A stretch of 64,000 bases of DNA from Trebouxia sp. TZW2008 (lineage: Eukaryota > Chlorophyta > Trebouxiophyceae > Trebouxiales > Trebouxiaceae): positions 124,001 through 188,000 of the forward strand of contig BDIU01000280.1 of assembly GCA_002118135.1 (NCBI GenBank), given 5' to 3'. The notes under the pieces are model-generated. The model was not told the origin of the DNA, did not search any database, and saw nothing but the letters and a program-made list of their open reading frames with translations. Of this stretch, positions 56,101 through 64,000 are shown piece after piece; positions within the stretch are counted from its first letter, which is position 1, and every line of letters begins with the position of its first letter. Made by a program: the position numbers and the translations under genes.

Positions 56101-59100
56101 GCCTGCGAGGCCCCTTTGGTCCTGCCCATTGGTGGCTACAGGTAACACTTACCTGCCCTGACTTACTGTTTCTTCATTCTATGCACAGCCTGCATTCCTG
56201 AATTGCTTTCTGTTCCAAGAAATTTGCTGTGAATTAAAGAGTTCCGAGTGTGAGAATTTGGCAGACTAGCGACATGTTGTCATACACAAAGATTAGATTG
56301 CCTTCATCAACCATGTTGTGCCATCTGTGCAGATCAGGGGATGCCCCTGGACTGCCCTACGGTCAGAAATGTCTGTTTGTAGCAAATGACTGGCACGCAG
56401 CCCTGGTGCCCTCCTTCCTGGCCGCCAAGTACCGCCGTAACGGCACCTACACAGACGCACGCAGCATTGTTGCCATCCACAACATGTCGCACCAAGGGGT
56501 TGAACCCTCAAGCTTCTTTGGCAGACTGGGGTTGCCTGGGGACTGGTGAGTGGTCTCTTGTATCTTGACGCGCTGCCCTAGTGCCCTCCTTTCTAACTGC
56601 CAAATAAGTGCCGTAACAGCACCTATACAGACGCACGCAGCATTGTGACCATCCATAACATGTCACACCAAGGGATTGAACCTTCAAGCTTCTTTGGCAG
56701 GCTTGATTTGCCTGGAGACTGGTAAGTGGCCGGATTCTGTGCTATCACTCACTATTGGTATCCTTGCAACTGCTGTAAAGCCCATTCACTTGTCAGCATC
56801 CTGTGGACCATGACCATTACCAGGTCAACTACAAGTATTGCTCTTTGTAAACACGTTTGATGCAAGGACAACCTCAATTTAAGGAGAATGCAGTTGGAAA
56901 CCAATTCCTGTGTTTTGGCTGCAATGGCACCTCTCAGTAAGAACAATTTGATACAAGGGCAATATCTTGGTGTTCAAGCATTTGTTACAAAGAGAAGTCA
57001 CTGTACCAACTGTGTTGGTATCACCACTGGTCTTTGTCTCCAACTTGTCAGCGCTCAGGAGTTTGCAGGCTTTTCAGCAGGCTGGGATGGCCTGCAGGTT
57101 GGTCTTTTACTGTGTTGTAAATTCTTGAAACAATCAGGCACACTGTCACATGAAGTGAAGTCATAGCGCTCTGCAGTTTGATTCCACAAAACCTGCAACA
57201 CAACATCACAGACATCATTGTCCATTTTCTGTGTTCTATACAATTGTAGAATGCTGCAGTACTGCTGCTGTTTGTTCTTTCTTGCAGGCTCTGTCAGCAG
57301 TCAGCGTGACAAGCAACATGGCGCAACCAGTGCTCTTCATCAGATTTTGGCGATATGTTGCACATCAAAGCTTGACTATCCAACTGCTTTGCAAAAAAGA
57401 TGCCAGACTTTTAATTTCGTACAGCCTGTCTGAAGCATGCACCTGAATAAAGAAACATGCAGTTTTGCATGAACTCCTGCCACACAAAGCTTCAAAGCAG
57501 CCAGATGGCAATGACTTGCAAATTTTGCATGAATTTTCAGCTTGTTTTGACTCATCCGAGCATTTGCTTTTACCGTTTCTGGCAGGTGGAGCACTGTGGA
57601 ATGGAAGTTTCCTGACTGGGCAGCAATCAATGGCCCGGCCATCAACATCCTGAAGGGAGCCATTCTTGCAGCTGACCGCGTCATGACTGTCAGTCAGGTA
57701 ATTTCTATGTACATCACACCAACAACATCAATTGCTACTCAATGTCAGTTGTTATGCCACTGGTCATCCTAGTAGTGCAAGTTTGCTGTGAGGTAACGAT
57801 GTTCATTCACAGCAAAGTGCATCCTGGCTGCAAGATATTCCGCTCAAGGTTACTGCCAATTGGCTTAGCTCTGTCAATGATGATGCCATCTGTGCGCGGC
57901 ATGCTAGGCAGCAAAGAGACAGAATGGCATTGATTTTGACGAGACCTTTACGTTGCCAGGGTTACGCCTGGGAGATCACCACATCAGAAGGCGGCTGGGG
58001 TCTGCATGAAGTTCTGCAGTCAAGGCAGGACAAGCTGAATGGCATTGTGAATGGCATTGACATGACTGAGTGGGACCCAGCGCATGACCCTGACACTGAA
58101 GCAGCCTACAGCATTGATGACCTGTCAGGTGAGCGCATGCGCATTTGTTGGCCTGATAATATGCATGGTTATGATATTGATGATGTCCACGCAACTTTGT
58201 GTTTCAGGCAACGAGGCAATCTACAGCATTGATGATCTGCTGAATACTTGATGCATTGACTGCTGCATTGCCTGTTGTACTATTGCAACCATACCGATCA
58301 CCTCATTGCACCTCGTAAATTGTATCTCAATTGTAATTCAGATACAGCAGTAGTCTGCAGCATTGATGACTTGTCAGGTGCCTGTTGCATGGGTTGTCTT
58401 CAGAACCAGTATGCTCATGGTTAAGGTTCCCCCTCATGCGACCCATCAGCATTTAGCACCGGAGCAGCATACAGGATCAATGACAGGTGCCTATTGCACA
58501 ACTGTGGGAATCCTACTTCAATACTGAAATCTAGGCTTTGTTTTGCAGGCAAGGCCAAGTGCAAAGCAGCACTTCAGAGGGAGCTGGGTTTTGAGGTGAA
58601 TCCTAAAGTGCCCCTGCTGGGCTGGATAGGGCGCCTGGACTTTCAGAAGGGCCCTGATGTCGTGCTGCAGTCCATTGAGCCCATGGCACAGAGAGGCTGC
58701 CAGGTTTGCTACTTTACCAAGCACACGTTCAGTTCTATCAGTAGCTGCAAGTTTTTCTATCTTGTCTTCTGTGTATCTTCTAATCTGGTACAGTGCAATC
58801 TCCGCAAGACTTTCAGGATATATGCTGTGGTATTGCAGAATGTGATGTTGGGTTGCAGCGTTGCAGAGGTCGAGCAGCACATGTGAAGGGCAGAACAAGA
58901 GCGCCCTGACCACTTCAGAGGCTGGGTGGGCTTCAGTAGACCGGTTTCCCACAGAATCATGGCCGGCTGCAACATGCCGCTGATGTGATCACGCTTTGAG
59001 CCCTGAGGCTGTTGTCGTCGTTTACACAACTTGTGGCACTGCAGATTGTGATGTTGGGTAGCGGCGTTGCAGAATACGAGCAGCAAATGCGCAGGGCAGA

Positions 59101-59966
59101 ACAAGAACGTCCTGACCACTTCAGAGGCTGGGTGGGCTTCAGTATACCGGTTTCCCACAGAATCATGGCTGGCTGTGACATACTGCTCATGCCTTCACGC
59201 TTTGAGCCCTGTGGCTTGAATCAGCTGTTTGCCATGCGCTATGGGACCATCCCTATTGCCCATGCCACAGGAGGGCTACGAGACACCATAGAGGACTACA
59301 ACCCTTTTGCACAAGGTAAGGCAAAATCAATACAGTGACTTCTTTTTGTAGCGAATGCTTTGGGTTCCAAGCAAACTGTTTCAACATGAAGTTGTTCTCA
59401 CTCAGAGGGACCACTCCAGTCAGAATGCAGAGATTGGTCCCCAATCGCATTGTCCTTACATCAAGAGTTTTGTCTTTAGATTTGCTCTACAGTCTTGCAA
59501 ACTCATTCGCATTGAGTGCATTCGCCAGAGTCGTGCCGTAGCAGCTTTGTACAAGAGCCAGCACAACTATTGCCGACATGCTGCAATTTATCAAGTACCT
59601 GTTGCTCTGAACGGCTGATCAGCTTGCAAGTACACTGCCCAAACAAAGCTTCCTTGCACGCTATCACTCTGTGATCTCAAGCTGTCAAACACACTGCAAG
59701 GGTTCTTGGTCCCAAGCCTTGGTCTGTGCTTTGCAGTAAGCAAGGGCGAGAGCATAGGCACAGGATGGACCTTTACCCCACCTGAAGTTCAACCCATGAT
59801 GCAAGCTCTAGATTTGGCGCTTCAGACCTACAAAGAGTACCCAGAATCATGGCAAAACTTGATGCAAAGTGGCATGAAGCAAGATCTCAGTTGGGACAGA
59901 TCAGCACAGCAGTACGAGCAGATTTTCCAGTGGGCCATGATGGATCCTGCAGTCAGACCAGGATAA
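53128..59966 (+). CDS. SS1: Starch synthase I, plastid (GT5)
   Basis: Exons 53128-53446, 53558-53703, 54390-54583, 55285-55454, 56030-56141, 56333-56545, 57586-57697, 57960-58128, 58549-58703, 59045-59315 and 59737-59966 join in phase to 696 aa. It transfers glucose from ADP-glucose to the non-reducing end of alpha-1,4-glucans, making short amylopectin chains. Marks: a Ser/Arg-rich transit-like leader and low-complexity linker (to about 150); [13 protein letters not shown] (about 185-197, ADP-glucose site); [82 protein letters not shown]; and [13 protein letters not shown] then [21 protein letters not shown] and EYEQQM...FRGWVGFS favour class I over II or GBSS. No key residue is missing. It acts in the chloroplast stroma or on the starch granule. 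Introns hold copies of exons 3, 6, 8 and 10. Confidence 0.92.
54630..54865 (+). repeat. Two dead copies of starch synthase exon 3 end
   Basis: 54640-54707 repeats GGGCAGTTTGCCAGTTGCCC to GTTGCCCCTAAGTAG, and 54770-54860 repeats it again in two pieces (GGCCATAGGGTCATG). Both match the [20 protein letters not shown] end of exon 3, but have stops or have lost the GLGDV part. Confidence 0.75.
56565..56733 (+). repeat. Dead copy of starch synthase exon 6
   Basis: A 169-bp near copy of the exon 6 end, from CTGCCCTAGTGCCCTCCTTTC to GACTGGTAAGTG. It has an in-frame TAA where the exon has the codons for KYRRN, but keeps a donor. Confidence 0.85.
56825..57010 (+). repeat. Dispersed repeat family 2, copy in starch synthase intron 6
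   Basis: Has TTTGATGCAAGGACAACC, CTCTCAGTAAGAACAATTTG and GCATTTGTTACAAAGAGAAG in the same order as 50360-50540. Confidence 0.65.
58200..58495 (+). repeat. Three copies of starch synthase exon 8 end
   Basis: TACAGCATTGATGACCTGTCAGGTG from exon 8 recurs near 58206-58240, 58345-58382 and 58460-58492. Spacing is about 120-140 bp; the donors are partly kept. Confidence 0.7.
58837..59000 (+). repeat. Dead copy of starch synthase exon 10 start
   Basis: GCAGAATGTGATGTTGGGTTG to CACAGAATCATGGCCGGCTGC repeats exon 59045-59315. It has TGA after EVEQHM and several changes. Confidence 0.85.
59330..59480 (-). repeat. Dispersed repeat family 2, inverted copy in starch synthase intron 10
   Basis: The reverse complement reads GCATTCGCTACAAAAAGAAG ... 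TTGATGTAAGGACAA, matching family 2 in opposite orientation. Confidence 0.6.
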
Positions 59967-60253
59967 GTGCTACGTTCACTCATACAACAATTGTATCTAA
60001 GAGTGGCAAACCCAGAGAAGGGAAGTTCGGTCATCATAGATTTGGAATAGATTGCGCTGCAGTTGTTTGCAGTGAGTACAGGTTTCTGTAGGTGCAAAGC
60101 CGGAAGGCTTGTCATCGGTAATGTAGATATAGCATAGCATTGCGGAATGCATGTGAGTTCTTTCTGGAATCTTACAGGGTATATAACGTTGTTTTGAACA
60201 GTACAAGTTGCAGAGGTATGCCAATGAGTTGTGTATGTATGTACAAGGTAAAT

Positions 60254-60272
60254 GCCGGCGCTTCGCGCCGGC
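60254..60272. other. Perfect hairpin after starch synthase
   Basis: GCCGGCGC, loop TTC, GCGCCGGC: an 8-bp all-GC stem in otherwise AT-leaning sequence, 290 bp after the stop. A weaker relative (GGCGCTTCGCACCG followed by ACTCAC) is near 60439. Confidence 0.7.
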
Positions 60273-61110
60273 TCACGTTCAATTGTGTAGGCAAATTGCA
60301 GCAAAATATTGTGCTTACATTGCTCTGAAGCAACATAGAGCTCAATCAAAGAGTTATCTCAAGATTTCAAATGCTGATCATGCATCATATAAAATCTAAA
60401 AGAGACATGCAAAGCATCACTCAGACTGATCAATGATGGCGCTTCGCACCGACTCACTTTAAACTGTCAGAATGCAAATGTTACAACCCAAAACTGTGTT
60501 TCAACAATAGAAAAGTCATCATCACACACAATGATTGCCATGTATTCACACAGCGTTCCAAATTGCCACATGCCTCTTGACAGATGGCCACAATATTTCA
60601 GCACATCCTGAAAGTAATACAACACATTTGCAATGCTTGATAAAAACTGTATGTCACCCACACGTGGTGTGATCAATTGTTGATCACACATTCTGCATAC
60701 CTGAAACGTTAACACATTCAAGCCAACTGCTTTGATAGTGACAATGACAAAAGTGAAGACACTGATGGTAAGAATGAGAATGAGAACTGGTGAAATGCTT
60801 GCATGCTGTCTGTTCGGCTGAGCTCAACAGCCTCTGGTGAAGGCACTGTTTTGCCTGCTCATTATCAATTGCAAGTTGTTTGCTTTGCCTGTTGCTTCAG
60901 TCACCAGGTGGACTATCCACTGCCCTTGTGATGCTCTGGTCTTTACCCAGGCAGCGCATGGATAACACAAATTACCTACCTGTTAACCCCCCCCCCCCCT
61001 TTTTTCGCAAAGCTTCCATTGCTTGTGTGTTTCATACACGCACTTGTAATAAATAGCTCTCCCACCCAAAACATGCACTTGTAATAAATAGCCCTCCCAT
61101 TCAAAACAAA

Positions 61111-61243
61111 GAGTGAGAATGAGCATGAGCATGAGAACGGCAATGGGAATGAGATTGAGATTGAGAGTGAGAATGAGAAGGAAAAGCACATTGAGAATGA
61201 AAATGACGATGAAGGTGAGGGTGAGGGTGAGAATGAGGATCAG
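61111..61243. repeat. Degenerate GAGAAT/GAGCAT repeat
   Basis: About 20 hexamer-like units (GAGAAT, GAGCAT, GAGATT, GAGGGT) on the + strand. No coding function is supported. A short similar stretch is at 60770-60790. Confidence 0.75.
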
Positions 61244-61378
61244 ATCTCAGCACAAAATGCATTCAAGGCAAACGCAAGCCCTCATTGCATGCTCTTGAGC
61301 AATGCACGACTGCTCAATTTGCATGGCTCAATTTGCATGGCATAATTTTCAGTACCAATGGCATGCTGAACATACATC

Positions 61379-62000
61379 ATGTCATCCAGCAGCTGGCTGT
61401 TCCCTAGCCTTATCTTGGCTGTTCTGTTGTTCTGAGGGCCTATCAAAAGTCAACATAAATCAGTGGTGTTCGAGCACACAGGTTTGCCTCAAACCTTGGA
61501 CGTCTCACTTGCTGCTACCCAAAGAAGCTGAAGATGTTTGGCTCATCATCACACAATGCGTCTGGTCACACAATCAAAGAAGTCACAGTGAAGCTGCTGA
61601 GGGGCTTCCTGGAGGGAAGTCAAGGTATGCTCAGCTCAAGAGCCGCTTCTTCTTCACTTGGAGTGGTAGCAAAGTCAAACACAATACCCATGCCTGGTAA
61701 CTTGAGCCCAAACTTGATCACTCAACATGTTATGTCATCCAGCAGCTAGCTCTGCCCTAGCCTTGTCTTGGCTGCTCTGTTGTTCTGAGAGCCTATCAGG
61801 CGTCCATAAACATCAGTGGTGCTCAAGCATATAGGCTTGCCCCAAATACTTGATGTCTCACTTGAAGGTGTTCAAAGAAGCATACCTGGCCTATCGGTAC
61901 ACAGCATCTGGTCACACAGTCAAAGAGTGCACAGAGAAGATGCTGAGGGTCTTCTCAGAAGCATTGCGTTTTAAGCTCAACAGCCGGACCTGCAACTTGG
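61379..62000. repeat. Diverged tandem duplication, about 354-bp period
   Basis: TCATGTCATCCAGCAGCTGG near 61379 and TTATGTCATCCAGCAGCTAG near 61731 begin two units sharing GTTCTGTTGTTCTGAG, CATCAGTGGTG and TCTGGTCACACA(A/G)TCAAAGA. They are considerably diverged. Confidence 0.7.
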
Positions 62001-63107
62001 AGTGATAGCAAAATTTAGCTGCAAGTCTCGTTTTGACAACACCGGCAATAATCCCAATCCAATGCACAACTCCCATACCTGGTAGTTTCAGAATGTAGTT
62101 AAAAAGAGTGTTGCTCTGAAGCTGCAGTAGCCGAGGGGACTGCTATTGATCAAGTCTAGCCAGACCTGTTTCGTCAACGACTCGACAGGGACTCGCGCAG
62201 GCTCTTACAGTGACGCGTTTGCTACTGCAGCGAGTACGTCTGACTCAGATTGAAGTTACGAGGCGCATTTCCCGTGGGTTAGGAGCGCGGCTGGCTGCAA
62301 ACTTGACTGTGGATCACTGCGCAGAAATCATCACACGCAGTCCAATATGCGTCGACGCGCCCGTGTTTTCTCTGATCAAGGCTGCAGCCTGCAGCCGTCG
62401 CGAGAGTAAGATTCGATATCGTACAAAGCATCGCAGCGATGGCTGAAGCGCGATCATGGCACAGGAAGCGCAGAAACACAGGTGCTGCAAGTCGCCCTCA
62501 TACTTTGTCGAAAGCCTCGACCAGATCCCCGTAAAGGCCCCAATACGGCACGTATCGACGGGGAAACCGTAGCGAATTTGACCACAAATTTGACGGCGGA
62601 TTTACGGTGGCAGCGTATACGAATCCTTCTTCTTGAAAGTCTTACCGGTTCTACCTAGTTGATGCCGCCACCTGTTGATGTTGATAACATTTGCATTGGA
62701 TCGGGAACGAAGTTGCAACACACCGGCCTGAATACATAAGGTAGTGCTCAAGCTGACCCATGTACATGTTGTCAGGTTAAGACAGGCTCGTTGCAGTCTT
62801 GTAGGGAGCCACATCGTGATGGCTTCTCTGAAAGCATTTGAGGAAGCGCTGTCCAGGAGCGCCTTGCTTTTGACCAAACATATTGAGTGGTAGCATGGCC
62901 TATCGTTTTGCGGCACATCGCTACCCAGCATCTACAGAAAGCACGATCATTTGTTGCTGATTCTATGCTGAAAGCAAGTGCTAGGATCATATGTATCGAC
63001 CTTAGCATTGGAACATAATCTGGGCAGACATTCCTTTCTTTCCTTGGAGTACAAAGACAACCCCTAGGTCCAATCAGACTTGTCGGCTGACCAAAGGATT
63101 CAAATGT

Positions 63108-64000
63108 CTAGGCAGTCTCTGGCTGTGGCTGTGATGCTGTTGCATTTGCAGCCATAGCTCGCCGGACTGCAGCAGCTCGACTTTTGTGCAGTTCAGAGGC
63201 GGCAGGTCTCTTATAGGGCCGCACCACATTAGACCCAAAGCCTGGTACATGCAATTGCCTGCAGGACAGCAAGCAACACTCGGGTTCTGGCATCATTTCA
63301 CACCAGATCTTGACACTTTGATCACACAAACTGCAAAACCACCCCAACACCCCTAACTCTTTAGCCGTGCTGACTGTCCAAGAAAAGTACAGGGGGTTTT
63401 GTCACATCCTGTGCACTCAAGCACTGTGTGAAGACCCAAACAGAGAAGTTCTCCAGGGACGATATCCCAACACATGGAGTCTGCTAGCTTTGCTGGCATG
63501 TCCTTGTTACGGTGATGCTGGTGGCAATGATGCTGATGTGCAGTGATATGTGTGTAGCACGTGTCTCACCAGTTATGCTCAAGGAATGCAGCAAGATCTG
63601 CTGGCTGTAGCTGTAGGTCTTCAGCACTGGCTCCAGCAGACTGCCTTCGTTGAGCCATGCTGCAGCCAAAACTGAGGGCCTGGCCAACCAAATCTTCCAT
63701 GACTTGAACCAGCGCAGCCTCTGCTTCAGGCTTGAGGTGTAGCTTGGGTCCCCCAACCCTTGTCAGCAGCTGCTGCAGTGCCTAAAAGTGGAACGCAACA
63801 TTCATGGACTGGCTAGGTATGGGTGGACGGATCGACCAGTTGATTCCTCCATGACTTGGATCAACGCAGGGTCTGCCTGAGGCTTGAGCTGCAGCTTGGG
63901 TCGCCCCACTCTTGTCAGCAGCTGCTGCAGTGCCTATAAGAGAAATGGATTTGCAGTTGACTAGGGGACGGGCGGATTGGTTGCTCGATTGATTTCTCCA
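63108..64000 (-). CDS. TAF12: TFIID/SAGA subunit TAF12, 5' part beyond the window
   Basis: Exons 63781-63570 and 63258-63108 join in phase. The first encodes the histone fold: ALQQLLTRVGGPKLHL, then LVQVMEDLVGQALSFGCSMA, QRRQSAGASAEDLQL and FLEHNW. The second begins QLHVPGFGSNVVRPYKRP. GCSMAQRRQS followed by LxLxP...LExxW and PGFGS match the TAF12 histone fold and its C-terminal motif. TAF12 pairs with TAF4 (or ADA1) in TFIID and SAGA to support RNA polymerase II initiation. The basic/Ala-rich tail (HKSRAAAVRRAMAANA) ends at 63108. Upstream exons lie beyond base 64000. A partial copy of the first exon is at 63840-63933. Confidence 0.85.
63840..63933 (-). repeat. Partial copy of TAF12 histone-fold exon
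   Basis: After a TTATAG acceptor the sequence reads ALQQLLTRVGRPKLQLKPQA and IQVMEE, then diverges with no clear donor. It repeats the first half of exon 63781-63570. Confidence 0.8.

Larger units (their letters stand above)
59967..63107. other. Gene-poor, repeat-rich interval
   Basis: No exon could be supported. It holds a perfect hairpin (60254-60272), a 13-C run next to Ts (60987-61005), a degenerate GAGAAT-type repeat (61111-61243) and a diverged tandem duplication (61379-62000). A GC-richer open frame at 62210-62446 (LTQIEVTRRISRGLGARLA) and a minus frame at 62602-62931 lack support. Confidence 0.45.

Noticed and set aside
62602..62931. Minus-strand 109-residue frame
   Set aside because: No recognisable motif, splice context or start context. 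Could be chance.
1..64000. tRNA, rRNA or prokaryotic operon features
   Set aside because: None seen on either strand by eye. Gene structure is eukaryotic throughout. A tRNA scan was not possible.

Overview
The window looks like nuclear DNA of a green alga (Chlorophyta; possibly Trebouxiophyceae, a weak guess). Reasons: intron-rich genes with mostly GT-AG introns and TGCAG-type acceptors, a plastid starch synthase I with a transit-like leader, a plastid-type ABCF5 protein, plant-type TTTAGGG telomere motifs, and typical eukaryotic proteins (type I metacaspase, TAF12, RING-HC, GT61). I saw no rRNA, tRNA, CRISPR or bacterial operon structure. I rebuilt exons by eye from splice consensus, phase compatibility and family motifs.

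Layout. 1-3.3 kb: type I metacaspase (-), its 3' part beyond the left edge. 4.4-5.0 kb: small gene with a SAM-like stretch (+). 6.8-9.2 and 10.5-13.6 kb: two tandem paralogues (+), each an SRPBCC domain with a Gln-rich tail and the same five-exon structure. 14.5-17.9 kb: YqaJ/lambda-exonuclease-type nuclease (+). 18.6-23.8 kb: multi-pass membrane protein of unknown family (-), full of repeated exons. 24.4-25.4 kb: unknown gene (-). 26.1-32.8 kb: ABCF5 homologue (-), 13 exons, 697 aa. 34.8-35.2 kb: possible unknown exon. 35.6-41.4 kb: cellulose-synthase-like GT2 (+), 12 exons, 652 aa. 42.9-48.0 kb: GT61-type glycosyltransferase (+). 50.1-52.8 kb: RING-HC E3 ligase (-), 6 exons, 241 aa. 53.1-60.0 kb: starch synthase I (+), 11 exons, 696 aa. 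60.0-63.1 kb: repeat-rich gene-poor DNA. 63.1-64.0 kb: TAF12 (-), running off the right edge.

The main structural theme is local exon duplication. At least eight genes carry extra, mostly decayed copies of their own exons in the introns or flank next to the intact exon. Most copies have stops or lost splice sites. In the second SRPBCC paralogue, three 102-nt copies are open, phase-compatible and still have donors, so they could act as optional cassette exons.

Functionally the genes are ordinary housekeeping or metabolic genes plus a co-oriented GT2-GT61 pair that may both act on cell-wall or surface glycans. I found no evidence of one dedicated new system. The strongest unusual signals are the exon-copy arrays and the YqaJ nuclease, whose catalytic core is split by a long Ser/Ala-rich insert.
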